This document shows, piece after piece, positions 33,257 through 46,572 of a stretch of 64,000 bases of DNA (position 1 is its first letter; the number at the start of each line of letters is the position of its first letter). Below the pieces are notes generated by a model that saw only the letters and a list, made by a program, of their open reading frames with translations, did no database searches and was not told the origin of the DNA. The stretch spans positions 82,069,002-82,133,001 of the forward strand of contig CM051463.1 of NCBI GenBank assembly GCA_028095005.1, given 5' to 3'. Position numbers and translations under genes: made by a program. This DNA comes from Rhynchospora pubera (taxonomy: Eukaryota; Streptophyta; Magnoliopsida; Poales; Cyperaceae).

Positions 33257-35200
33257 CCCAAACCAAAACCGTTAATCTGAGGAAACGAATAAGCAGAGTT
33301 CACAAATCAGTTGGTTTGAGTTTTTTATGATATGTTCACAAATCAGACTTGAATCCTGTCGCTTGGGAGATCTTGCAAAATGCAGAGCAGTATATGGCCT
33401 GTCGTTGGTGTTTGCATGTGTTCTGAGGAGAGTTTGTATGCGTTCTTTGATATATGTTTTCATGAACCAGAATAGTATATATGTTTTAATGGAAATAGTT
33501 AGAACATTTTTACCAATTATTTGTTCAAAAAGAAAAATATGAACGCAAATCGTCAGTTCATAACAAAGACATATAAAATCTCCGAAATGAAAATACCTAC
33601 TTTTGTGGAAGGAGAATACGGACTTGCGCAGAACATTTCTTTTTCCTTGTCGGATGAATTCAGAGAAGATTGGCATTTAGAAAATTTTTGTCAAACAAAT
33701 ACGGAACCAATAAAATAATTATAAGTAACTCAATTTCAAACCCTGAAATTACTGTAGATGAATCTCCAATCGCAACGGCTGTTCTTTTCTGTCCGCACAA
33801 TCCTGTCCGTTCGACTCCACTAGAATGTTGGCACTTCTTTGGCTTCTGATATCCTGTGTGCGTGTTTTGGTACCTTCCGTGTTGTTCTCTTCTGCCACGT
33901 AAATAATTTCTTTGGATCCGTGTTGATGTAAGCAGACTAGAAAAGAATACATCTAACTATTCGCATAAAATATTTACACAGTGGAGTATGGATGCATGTG
34001 ATGGTTCCATTGTTTTGGCTTGGATGCGGATCACATGGACCAAAGAAAATTGGGAAGGGTAAGGATACATGGTTTGCATGATCCAGGTGCACAACACATC
34101 TGCTCTATGTAAGCTTCTAGCTTCTTCCCCTCTTTACCTCTGTCATTCTACCTAGCGTACTTTGCTGGGACCTGGGAGAGAGAAAGAGAGAGAGCTGGAA
34201 AGGGGTTGAGCAACACAAGGGGCTCTGGTAGCTTGGCGAGCTCCGATCAGTGTCATTGTTTCTTTCTCCCTTCGCGTATCTTACTAAGAAAGAAAAAGAG
34301 GTGGCCAGTGAAGGTAGAAGGCAAGTGGTTGTGCTTGATGGGTGACGGCTGCCGGTCAAGTATCTTCCTCCGTTTTTCCTAAGTTTTTTAGCGTTCTTCT
34401 TCTTTGTTTCTCCAAGCTAGACACTACCTTTCTCATCGGCATCTCAACAATGTTAGCTCTGTGGAGATCGCTGTGATGAAATCGGAAGTGTCGAGGTACT
34501 TTTTTTTGCAGTTGATATTTTGGCAAAATTTCAGAAAAGCGGTTTTGAAGATTAATTTTTTCTTTTCATATGTGCTTTATCTCTATTTTATTTTACCTTT
34601 TTTCCAATCTTGCTAACGATATCAGCGGGGTAAAATTGTTGATTGTTCATTCTTAAAATCCAATTATTTTAGGCCACTGAACTTTGAACAACAAATTATC
34701 TTTGGGTTCGGCGTAGCTATTGGCTGTATTATCTTACGGATACTCGATGCAATAAATCATTGATTGTATAATAAGATTGAAGATATGATGCTCTAGATAT
34801 TAACCGAAAAAGGTTCAGCCTTATTAGAGTACATTACTACGAATATTGGATAGTGTAAAAAAAATGTACAGAAATAGTTAAAAATATAAGAAAGTCTAAA
34901 TTTATCAATAAGGATATCACATTTGCTATCATTGATAATGGCATCCCGTTGTTGTGGTGATGATTTAAGAGTCACCTCATAAAAAAAAAATAATGAAACT
35001 GTGGCGCAGTCTAATTTTTTGTGAGAGCCAACATTAGATAAAAAAAATCACCCTTACTATTTTAAGGTTTGGGTTTCGTGATGATGACCTTTCTCTTTTT
35101 GTCCAATGTTTTAATGGTATTCTATTCTATTTGTTCAAACTGATTAATAAAATCATAGTTTGATGTGAGTCTTCTTATATTGATTTGCAGTTGTGCCTTC
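33257..35200. other. Gene-poor region behind helicase copy 2
   Basis: The first 60 bp still match the helicase-family flank. A CT/GA-rich stretch at 34117-34360 looks like a 5'UTR or promoter relic (ttctttctcccttcgcg, gagagagaaagagagagag), but no gene follows that I can assemble. The short ORFs have no family resemblance. Confidence 0.5.
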
Positions 35201-36149
35201 TTTTTTTTTTTGAAATAGGGAAATTGATTTTTGTTTTCGAAATAACTCGGTGATATGTTTCTTCCTATAAATAAGTCAATGGTGCTTTTGATGACTGTAC
35301 TGGATACTGATGGCTCTACACGACTCCTGGCTTTTTTAGACAAATGTAAGCTTTTGCATTTCTTGATATTTTATATTTCTTTGTTTTGTAATAAATTTAA
35401 ATGTTATCCAACTTTGGCTATGTTAGATTTCTTTAGGACATAATCAGTTCATAAAAATTGTCTATTATACCATTCAATTTGGGTCAACAATAAAATAATA
35501 TTAATTTTATTATAGTAACAATGGCGGATTATTGACCAACAGTTTAAACAACCCCTTTCCTGCTCAATGATTACAGAAGCTTAAACAAACTGTGAGAAAA
35601 TTGAAGTTGGATTTGAGCTTATGAATATTACTTCTGGTGCTTCTCTTAGGGATATAGTTAGTACATATGAGTTTGATTGAACAAGCTCAGCGATGGACCA
35701 AGAAATAGAGTGGCTCAATGGTGAGAGATGGTAATGCACATATAAGCCATGGACTATTTAGTATTTAGTCTTTATAAGGGTCGATTGATGCAAAGGAGTT
35801 CAACATTGCCATGAGGTCCTATTATAGCACGCTTTCTGTAGACAAGCATTAACAAAAGTAAGTTTAAATTTTTGTTCCTTGGGATTTGAAACACAGAAGA
35901 TGTAATATATTGGATAATTTTTTTTAATTATATTTATTTTTGATGATTTCTTTCTGATTTGTCGGCTAATTTTTTTTGTTTCGTCAGTGGGAAGGGGTTA
36001 CTTAAAATTTTGCTACAATAAACTTTTGTCTAATTTGTGGATACCAGAGCTTAAATTCTCATTCAACATTGTTGCGTAACCAGTAGACATTGAAAAGCTC
36101 CAAGAAGTATATCATCTTACCTAATTCTTTTGTTTTGAATGATTCCCAC

Positions 36150-36248
36150 AAATAAATCAAATGATGCAAGAAGTGGGTAATGATAGAAATGGAAAGATCA
36201 AGTTTGATAAATTTATACATGCTGACTTGAAAAACAGAAGAAATTGAT
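36150..36248 (+). pseudogene. EF-hand-like exon relic
   Basis: The frame reads INQMMQEVGNDRNGKIKFDK followed by FIHADLKNRRN and a stop. Spacing fits the last EF-hand of calcium-dependent protein kinases (MxEVDxDxDGxIxxxEF), but the first and third loop acids are replaced (G and D/N shifts), and the upstream frame is full of stops. It is probably a decayed fragment, possibly carried by the Helitron ending at 39478. Confidence 0.4.
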
Positions 36249-36659
36249 ATAAAGAGGATCTCATGAAAGCTTTTTTGCATTCACTTATCAAAGATAATAT
36301 TCTAAAAAAAGATTACATCTTATTGCATGATTTTACCTTAGTTATCATTATCATATTTTTAGACCGCTAAATTAGAATTCACAAACTGCTACTTGGACGA
36401 GTTTTTTTTTCTTTGACAGAATGCATTTTTTTGTCATATTTAATGCTCATTTTCTGCAAGTATGTCCTTTTCTTTGCTAAGAACACTGTTCTATATTCTT
36501 CGTTTGTGTATTGCTTTCATGGTGGTATGGCAAATCTTTGTAGTACCTATCATTCAATCTTATTAATAATTTCTTTTTTAACTTGCATAGTTCTAGGAAA
36601 CAAAAAATAAATGACAGTTATTTTTTTTTCTCAACTAAATAGGAGAGAGGCTATATACT

Positions 36660-39440
36660 GATAATGCATCACAGCTCAGAACACAATATGAGAAGCAAAA
36701 TAGGACATAACAATGTGCAGAATGAAGGAGAGGATGCAAATGAGGAGCCAACTGGAGGGTGTGTACATAGAGACCATGATTGTACAGGTAGCATTTAACG
36801 TGTAATAAGTTTATTTTCATTGATTAAAAATTGAAGTAGTAAATAGTATTATTATTCTTTGCTTTCAACTATTATCTCAGCTGTTGTTGATTTTGTGATC
36901 ATGTCAAACCTTACTGATATTCCAAATCCTTATAGTTATACACTTCTAAACATTCAGATAAAAAATATTATAATTTACTTTATTGTTATATCCTCATTGT
37001 TATTTGCAAATAGCTGAGGTTTGGTTATTGGAGCCTTCTGTTTTATTTTGTACAGAATGGTGTCCGCCTTCCAGTCGAAGTAAGACAAGTAGTACCAAAA
37101 AAGTAAATAAATTAAAAAATTATAGTAAGGGAATCATCCTTAACTGCTTTCTTCAATTTAATGTAATAAAACTTTATTCTCTCATTAGTATTAGTAACTA
37201 TAGGACTCTAATCAGTTTTGTTAGGTAGTTCCTTTTAAACAAAATCTTTTATATTTGTCATTTAAAAATATGACATACAAAAGTTATTTGCAGATAGTTT
37301 TGTCTTTATACTTCTGTTAAAAAGTTGTTGTAGATCAGAAATTGAGCAAATGGAAGTTACCTCTATGTTACTACCCTCCATGTTTGGCATAATTAATTTG
37401 TTATCTTTGTTTGTATTTAAATTTTAAAATTAGAAAGGGTGTTTTAGTGGTTTTAATATATTTATTAGTGTTCTTGCTTTTGGAACTTTATAGGAAGTGC
37501 CTGTACTTATAACAGCCTAAGATTGAAAAATGATAATAGCGTCGAATAATTTATGTACACATGACCTGTGACTGATTTATAATTGAGCATCTAAGCTTAC
37601 TTTTGTTTCTACATTTTGTGCTATTTCAAAGATATTTATGTACCCTTGCTAGGCACCACCCTGGCTTCTGACAAGCAAACAGCCTCTGCAGGCCAGGCCA
37701 AAAAGGGTTATTTTTCTCTGCTTAAATCAAAACGAAAAAAAATTATCAAACTAAACAAGCAATAACAGCGGTGCCCTTACCACACAAGGAAGATGGCCTG
37801 CACTAGCAGAACAGCTTGGTTTGTCCCATTCAAATAAAACCACATCAACTCATATGCAATACATACTGATAGTCGACGTGCCATGCTTATGAATATTATA
37901 GAAATAAAGGAGAACACAGTTAGGAATATCCATGTCATGATTATTCAAGATGCTAGATTTCTATGCAGAAAGCAACCTGTTCAGTATGGAGAAGGTTTGC
38001 GAGGAACTACCTCTGGCAAGAAAAGACTATTTCAGGATACAGAAGAACCAAAAAATAAAAGGTACAGCTGCTCTAATCAGTACCTCTAGAACATGCGTTT
38101 TCTAATATGAGATCTCGCAATGAACCTCTCTCTCCCTCCAGCTTTAATCCAGGTTTCATCAGTGCCTCGAGATAGATCAAGTCTCCGATGTTAAGAATCA
38201 CAATCGTTCATTTACTGCATTAATCAGTACCTCCAGAACGTGTATCCCCCTTTCTGGTCAGTATTGCTTTAATCTTTTTTTCCTATTGTCATTATCAGTA
38301 TCTCTATTCTTCCGTCCTTTTTTATCAATTTGGTTGACTTTTAAGTTTCATGTGTGCTATATCATCTCTGTTCCTCATTTTCTCAACTGTACAGCGTGAG
38401 AGATTGCATGGCTTGAAAGGTGACACCTTTTTGCTTTGTCCTGCTCTGCAACCTCATGGCAAATTGATCTCCTTTGATTATTCTTACATGATTGAAATTG
38501 ATCTCTTATTAGAAAATGATCAGTGGCATGACCGCACGAGGACAGTGAACATGACTCAGAAGCCATACCTAGGTTTGCTTGGTCGCAAATGACAGGTATC
38601 AGGTATGCCACTTGCCCTATGTACATACAATTAGTAATGATTGCATTATTTCATAAATAAAGTAAAAATATAAAAAAGATAATCTAGAAATACTATTGAT
38701 TATAAGTGGGATTGAATTTGTCAATAGTTACCAGCCTTCTTATTTTCCGTGATCTTTACCTATTGTTTTCATCAATTTAGCTAAACTGCCACAAATATGG
38801 TTATCATAAGGTACTACCCTTAATAAAATAATAAACAGACATCGTTATGGTACTGAATATTATGAAATGTGATTACCAAATTATTCCATATTGTTTGTAT
38901 ATCAGTAATAAAAGCTATATTACGAGGTATTTTTCATTCTTAAAGCTTAAAAGTCAGTCATTGATTCTAGCACTCATTGTAAAGTATTTATTTGTGGAGA
39001 AATTGTCTTATGTTGAGAAAAGAATTCTATTAGTATTTAGTAATGATGTTACAATAATACATTTGATACCGTTAAACTTTATCTATTCAATCTAAGTGGC
39101 CGGAGAAATTATACACAAGGCCTTGGTGTGTATTTTTTTTTTCTTTTTCTTACTCTCGATTTATCTATTCCATGTATTAGCAGTATTACTGCTATCAAAA
39201 GCTACGGTGCATTTGCATTGATTAATTTGCACAATAATGTGGCTTCGATAATGAGAATATTGAATGGTACCATGTTAGTACCTGTCTCATACAAATCTTC
39301 TTATTTATCGAAGAATACATGTTTGTAATTTCATCATTTAATAGTTATGTAAATAATACAACTTTTTTTATTATATTGTGCTTTTCGATAGGCAAAAAGC
39401 GATCCAAAACCAAAAAAAAGAATGAAAACACTCAACTTTG
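36660..39440. other. Gene-poor region with unidentified ORF-like pieces
   Basis: 37883-38089 and 38392-38592 are open and moderately protein-like (the latter with KGDTFLLCPALQPHGKLISF and YMIEIDLLLE), but no family is recognised with confidence. It is probably the interior of the Helitron whose 3' end is at 39478. Confidence 0.4.
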
Positions 39441-39448
39441 GTCCGACT

Positions 39449-39478
39449 TTCATCGCGCGAAGCGCGATGCTATAGCTA
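39449..39478 (+). mobile_element. Second Helitron 3' terminus (5' end not found)
   Basis: Hairpin catcgcgcg-aag-cgcgatg followed by ctatag and CTAG at about 39475-39478, then host T. This is the same architecture as the proven Helitron end at 31164. I could not identify a convincing matching 5' TC terminus upstream, so its length is unknown. Confidence 0.65.
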
Positions 39479-39561
39479 GTAAATTTGTAAAAGTATTGTC
39501 TATAGTTTTATGGGCAGCGTTCCGCTACCACCAAATTTTGGTGCCACAAGTTGCCACAACT

Positions 39562-39917
39562 TCATATTTTATCAATATTTAATTTTTTTTTAATTTAAAT
39601 GCTGAATTTAAATCGTTGATCTTGTTCTATTTAACGAGCGATGCATTTCTATATAAGTTTTACAAAATTTGGAGTTGGTTTGATCCTCGATCAAGTGGTC
39701 AACAAATGAACGAATCTAGTTAATTATGACAGATTAATTCTAATACGTTTATCATTTAGTCACTTGATCGATTATCAAACTAATTTTAAATTTTATAAAT
39801 TTATGTAGAAACGCATCGCTCGTTAAACTGAACAAGATCAACGGTTTGGATTCAGCGTTTGAATTTAAAAAATTTTAAATATTTAAATTTTAAATTTTAA
39901 ATATTGATAAAGTATTA
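39562..39917. mobile_element. Foldback (large inverted repeat) element
   Basis: Left arm (catattttatcaatattt, gctgaatttaaatcgttgat, cttgttctatttaacgagcg) pairs with the right arm from about 39810 to 39917 in reverse. The loop around 39690-39745 is short. Arms are over 100 nt with mismatches. No target duplication could be fixed. It lies 84 bp after the second Helitron end. Confidence 0.65.
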
Positions 39918-40985
39918 AATTTATATTGTGTGTTAGATTTTGTAAATTTGAAATTCGTTCAATCGCTAATTAAGTGTCAATGATCAAATTGTTTAGTTTC
40001 CAAACTATTCGAACCAACTAAATTACACCGAATTTGATATACAAAAGTACAGCTCATTTAAATTATACCTAATAATTTTATAATATACTTCTAATATTTA
40101 ATCATTATTTTATCGATTGTCACGGTTAAATAGATTTAATGAAGATACAGTCAACCTCTCTGCTTTGACCTTTCAAGTCGCAATTTTTGAAATGGTTCAC
40201 AAAAAAATTGGAGTGGGTTCTTTGTTTTTGTTTTTGTTTTTTATTTTCTTTTTTCAATTAGCCACTGGCTAATCTTTTGTATTTATTTTTATTTTTAATG
40301 AAAAGATGAGGGCCTGACCCCATTTTTTATTGAAAAAAAATTTGGAGTGAGATTAACTGATTAAGGCCAACCTAATCCAGAGAGGTTGCACAGTGCTAAA
40401 GAAAACCAAAAGCTGAGGAGCTAATGAGTAATGACGTGTCGATTAATGCTAGAATCAAACATATATAATGTCAAACACAATTCAAATGTTGACCACTAAA
40501 ATTTCAAATGATCGATTCAAATCGCTCCATGTGATCTCTATACTAAAATATATTTAAAAATCAAATTTTATATTTTTTTCAAAATTTTTTAACTATTTTT
40601 TTCGAATTTTCAAAATTGAACGGCTCATAATTTTTTAGATTGAGCATATTCAGAAATTAAAAAAAGATAGTAAAAGCTGAGGGAGTAAATTTTATCAAAG
40701 CAATTTAATCTACGGAGGATATCCCACCAAGCAAAAGCTCAGGGCTTACTTCTCTAAATTTACAAATCGAAAGGACTAGGACAAAATAAAAAAAAATAAG
40801 AAGTTGTTGAAGGATATTTTCGCAAAGTGACAACATTGTTTCTCCTTTTCTTCTCCGCCACTTTGATTCATCGCCTCTCTTCTTACTTCGCACTACAAAA
40901 CCCTCTATCGACACCTTTCCTCTCCATTATTTCCTCTTTTACTCCTCCAATTTTCCTGGACTGAGAAAGAGGTAGAGAGAAGGCC

Positions 40986-43900
40986 ATGGTGAGACTTACG
41001 GCCGATTTGATATGGAAGAGCCCCCATTTCTTCAACGCCATTAAAGACCGGGAGCTCGACCTCCGAGGTCTCGTTCTGTCTTTCCTATTTCTTTTTTCGT
41101 TACTTCGTTTTTTGTTTCCTGATTAATCGTGGTCTCCCTGTCTCTCTCTTCAAATCAGTTTCTGTTCTAGGGTTTAGGGTTTTCGTTTGAGTTCTCTGAT
41201 TTATTAAACTGTCTTGTATTTAAGTGTATCCTTTTGGTTCCATTCAGGTAACAAGATTGCTGTTATAGAGAACTTGGGAGCAACTGAGGTCTGTTTCCTG
41301 ATTTCATGCATTATTTATTTATTCATGCAATAGCCCTAATTTTCACTGATTCTGTCAAAATCTACCTTTATTTAAATCACAAAGACCAAATTTTTTGGTT
41401 GTACTGCTGAAGTACCAGTACAGGATTGTGAAGTTGACAGATGTAAATCCTTAATTTTTCAATTGGCCTGCAGGAAATTGATTGCTTGTAATTATTCTTT
41501 TTTTCGGAAACAGGATCAATTCGACACTATTGACTTAACTGACAATGAGATTGTGAAGCTCGAAAATTTTCCATTTATGAACCGCCTTGGCACCCTATTG
41601 ATCAACAATAATAGGATAACTCGCATAAATCCCAACATTGGAGGTGAGTTTGATACTGTACTAAATCTTTACTGGTTCCACTTATATTTAGCATGTAGTT
41701 TATGGTGCCACAACTTAAGTGCACAATAATTCACTGGTCTTTGACTATGTTATGGATATTTTTCAAGCTACTCCAGAGTGTGTAATCACTTTTCCAAATA
41801 GCAACCAACATTTCTCATACGTGCAGTTAGCACTAGACTTACAAATAACACCAAACCATAAAACGAAGTTTGTGCTAGTACTTTCACATTATCTCAACTG
41901 GTCTCTTCATACTTGATTTCTGTTAAGTTGGAACACACATAGTATTCCGTCAATTTAACTTTAAGAATACTTTTGTATGGATTCAGGCTACTGTTTTTTT
42001 TTGCAAAATCCTTTGTTTTTAATTCTTTTTTACCATGCCTTGAAGTGAAATGGTAACAAAATCAGTTACTAGTCGTTGAGCCTATGTTCCAAAGTAGATA
42101 CTGAAAAGGAAGGGAGTGGGAGAGAGGATTAGAGGCATCTAAATTTGTCTACAAGTTTAACAAAAGAGGGGATGAGAATGGAGGGTAAGTACCCACTTGT
42201 CATAACCGAAAACGTTAATTGTAACCTCCACAATGGGGAGTAGAGGTGTAAGAAAGTTAAATAAGTTGATCTCCAGTAACGTTCAAAAAAGAAACAAAGA
42301 AGTTGATCTCTTGTAGTACCCTTCTCTTCTCTCTTAGACATATAACAATGGTGATCTGTCTAGAATAATGATTTTCCTTCCCGTGTAATAATATGCTTGG
42401 GAGCGAGGTTCCACTTGAAGTGGTCCATCCTAACCTTCTCTCCTCTACCCTTCTGAAATGGAACCTGGAGCATCAGGTCATGGGAAAACCACATAACAAT
42501 CAGTATTCTGATAATTTATATGAGTTTCAGTTCTATCTGCACAAAGTCTCAAATTTTTCTCTATTCCTACAAAGCAAGAAATATCGCACATAACAGTTAG
42601 TATTCTTATAATTTTTAGAAGTTCCATTTCTCTCTGCACTAAGTTTCAAATATTTCTGCAAAAAAAAAAAAGAAATAACACACATGCCATGGCATAAAAA
42701 ATGTCACATCTACCATTATAACATGAAGAATGATTGTCACACATTAGTTCTTGTATTGAACCTGATCATTTTGGGCTTAGCAGAAGAAAGAGAATGGGAT
42801 GGTGCTTACTATACTTATTTAATGGAATATACTGTTTGTCTCACCAACCTTCAATCGCCTATTTGTCTTCCTTGTTTGCAAATATTGCAAATAACACTGG
42901 GTGCTAGATGAAAGTATGAGATTTTTATCTTGCTGTTAAGAAATGTAATACAAATATATAATATATTGCAAATAACCTTCAATCGCTTTTTCTTGGAAAG
43001 AAGAGGCCCTGCACAATATTGTGGTTTTTCCTTAGTGCACTTGTGACGAATCTAATTTTAATTAATTTTCTTCCATGCAGAGTTCTTGACAAATCTTCAT
43101 ACTCTGATTCTAACAAACAACCGATTGGTGAATTTGGTTGAGATCGACCCCCTTGCATCTCTGCCTAACCTCAAATTTCTGAGCCTATTAGATAACAATA
43201 TTACTAAAAAGCCGAATTATCGTCTTTATGTGATCCATAAACTGAAGCACCTACGACTTCTTGATTTCAGGAAGGTTAAGCACAAGGTATTTCTCACTCA
43301 TTGTCTTTGAATTTTATTGTCATTTTGGGAATCTTTGCAGATAACACTAATGTTTTACACTTTTACTCTATTTGCTAGTAAGATTTCAGTGTCATGTTTG
43401 CAATTGAAACCAAGCAGCTAACTACTTGTTATATATGTTGTAACCTGTATTGTCTACTTTTTCCCCATCTCTGCTGTTCTCTTTTCTTCTTTGTGCAAAA
43501 GGACAAGGCAGAATAGCTGCTGGGTTCTAAGTATGTATTAAATGATTTGGTGGTTGAATAAAAGTCAAGACTAATTAGTAATGACTTGATTCAAATTGGC
43601 AAAGTGGATTGTGTTAACTTTATAGACGACAAGTGTTGGTTCCCATTTGTGCAGAAACCATTGCAAATTTAGGTTACTGTTTTAGTTATATTTATAGAAA
43701 TTGCAAATAGAAAGTAGAAATTTTCAGTGATTCTTTGAAGTCATCTGCCTGTCATAAGTTCCCTTAGCAGTTCTTCATATTTTAAACTTAAGAACAGAAA
43801 CCTTTTGGATAAATGACTGAAGACCCCAATAAGCTATTTCTTTTGATTAAAAATAAATATAACAATAAATATTATTGAAAGACCAAATTTTTTATTTTCA

Positions 43901-46572
43901 GGGATTTTTGTGTTGAGGTTTTCTCTTAGGAATATCAAAAGAGGCATATTTCATTTCATCTATTTTCAGACTTCTAAAAAGAATGAAGTTACTGATATCC
44001 TCCTCTCAGAAAGGAGAATATCACAACATCCTTTCTAAAAACCCAAATCTTATTATCATAATGGTTTTCATTGGGTACTTAGTTTGAGTGTTGATTATCC
44101 TCCTATCATGTTACTCGAAAATAGAGGTTTAATGTAACTGTGGTTTAAATGTTCTTTATTGATGGAAGAAAGCATATCGAGGAACTGAATAATGCCAATT
44201 TGTCAAGGTAGTTTGTGCATAGATTCTTTGTTCAATGGTTAGTCTTTCTTTTGGATATACTCAGAAGCCAAAACCCTAGAGTGATGAATTTGTACTTTTG
44301 TAGGAAAGGATGGAAGCAGCTAAGCTTTTTGCAACAAAGGAGGCTGAAGAGGCAGCAAAAAAGGTTCCTGCCAAAACATTTACCCCTGGGGAGGTCAAGG
44401 ATTCTGATAATGCCTCCAAGCCTGACCATGGCCCCCGGGTAGTGGGTCCTACACCTGAGCAAATTACAGCTATCAAGGTGATTATTTATTGGAATGAAAT
44501 TAAGAAATTTCTATGAAATTTTGTTTTTAATTTCATGGAGGTGAACAAATTACAATTGCCTATTGTGTTCTTTATGTTTGTACAGGCTGCAATAGTCAAC
44601 TCTCAGACACTTGAAGAAGTTGCAAGGCTTGAAAAGGTACTTAATATTTGAGCTTGTGAATTAAAGAAGTTTTGTTGTTGACGTCCCTATATGTCATGAA
44701 TGCCTTAGTATTCCGGGTGGACTAGGGTTGGTAATTAAAATATTTCTTGTTCCTACTGATACTGGTAGAGTAGACAGTGTAGTCTGAAAAGGTTTTTTTA
44801 CAAATGTTTGATCTTTCAAATGCGATTATATGGGAAAGTAATTGAAGTAAACACAACTTATTACAACTGCTGAAATTTATTGTTTGTCGGAGTTGTGTCA
44901 GATTATGGTTCCATTTTATTACAATTTGACAATTTCATTTAGCCAAACAGATGGCATCGTAGTGTTTAATTACACTAAAATTTCAAGTGTTTCTAATTTA
45001 TCTTAGCCACTGAATTTATGTTATAACTCTTGTGTACTTTGAGAGTAATAGTTTTGCATAATTTATTAGATGAATTGACAAATAAATAATTGGCTATTGA
45101 AGAACTGAAAAAATAATCAAATAAAAGGGTAAGAAACTGAAGTTACCAACTGTGTTAATGTTTATATGCTGATGTCAACTTTCTTGTTGTCATTGAAATG
45201 CAGAAAATGGAAGTTCTTACTGTCAAACTATTACCTTAGTTTTCGACAAAAAAGATTGTATTACCTCTACATCATTTCTTTTTCCTTTTCTCATCACTTT
45301 ACTGTTAAAATGAGCAGGCATTGAGCACTGGCCAGATCCCAGCTGAGTTTGCAGTTCCGAAAATGGATGCAAGTAACAATACCAATAATGCGGGAAAAGC
45401 CGACCAAATGGAAGTTGACAAAAATGAGAATCAAGATAGTAAAGGTAACCAAGATGAGGAAAAACAGGAGACTGATGGTTCAACCCCTATCGAAGAGGTA
45501 TATCAATTTTCTCGGATTACTATGACCACAATAACTGCAAAACCCTATCCAGGTTGAAATGAGTTTTTGAGGTACAAAAATGGGAAAAAATATATATATA
45601 TATTGTGTCAGAAAGGTTATCTGTTAAATCTAGGTGAATCTGCATAAGGCTGTTTCTAAAGGAGCAATTTCTTGCATGCACCTGAAACTGCAAAACCTCA
45701 AATACTGTGTATACCTTGGATACCCTTGCAATCTTGAATAGCAATTAAAATGATGCAGATAACATCCTAGCACTGTTCCAGTAATTCTATTTTGACTGTT
45801 TGCAATGGTAAGCAGCCTTTGTCTGTTTTTATGTTCAACTTTGGTTATTAATCAATGTAAATGATATTGAGTAATTGAGCCTGACCTAGATGCCAGGTAA
45901 ATATAGGGATAATTATTTACAGAAGTAGATTTCTGGTGGCAACTGTGCTGGTTTAGGGGTTTTGTATGGTATCCATAAGATATGGCAGTTTGCAGTGTTT
46001 ATATTATGTTCTGTGGGGGGCATGTGAAAATTCTGTGATTGCAAAACTTGAGAGTTTTGTAGCAGTAAGGGTACATTAGGTCAGTGCCGGCCAGGATTGA
46101 GAAATGTGGGGGCAAGAGTATTTTGGGCTTGGGACCTGGGGGAGGCCCATGAACAAAATCTATCGATTTAACTAAGCGAAACTTAACAAATGATGGGGAA
46201 AATCAGATTATTGGAGGAGACCAGATCTCTGTCAGCCCCCCCTTGGATCTGCCACTGTATTTGGTCAAATAGCTTCTGCATCTTTTTAGAAGGTACTATA
46301 GCAGAAAGAAGGAAGAGGCTGAAAATACACACTAGTGAAGAACTCTGCAAAAGTTAGGGGTTAACTTTAATATATTTCTCTAAGAAGTTTGTTTTTACTC
46401 CTTTGAAAGTAATTACTCCTTTGAAAGCAAAAAGGTTCAGTGGCATAAAGGTTGGCTTTGTGATGATTTTCTGTGGGCAGAGAACCAACCTTAGTTGCTT
46501 TTTTATTTTTGCTTGGCTGATGTAGTACTTTGCTAATATTGTTTATTGATTTGATTTTTGTTGCAGGATTGA
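40986..46572 (+). CDS. U2A': U2 small nuclear ribonucleoprotein A' (U2A')
   Basis: Core protein of the U2 snRNP. In the family it binds U2 snRNA stem-loop IV together with U2B'' and acts in branch-site recognition in the nucleus. Exons 40986-41067, 41248-41288, 41514-41643, 43081-43286, 44304-44477, 44586-44636, 45318-45497, 46567-46572, all in phase; 289 aa. The start MVRLTADLIWKSPHFFNAIK is the conserved U2A' N-terminus. Leucine-rich repeats follow (about residues 20-140: LDLRGNKI, IDLTDNEIVKLENFP, LLINNNRITRINP, LILTNNRL, LSLLDNNIT), then the LRR cap (KPNYRLYVIHKLKHLRLLDF). The C-terminus is acidic and low-complexity. It is somewhat longer than the roughly 250 aa common in plants, mainly in the tail. 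The last exon holds only two codons (Asp-stop), so the exact end depends on that small exon. Introns are ordinary. Confidence 0.93.

Noticed and set aside
35045..35070. Candidate 5' end of the second Helitron (tcacccttactattttaagg)
   Set aside because: Weak match to Helitron starts and no empty site to confirm it.
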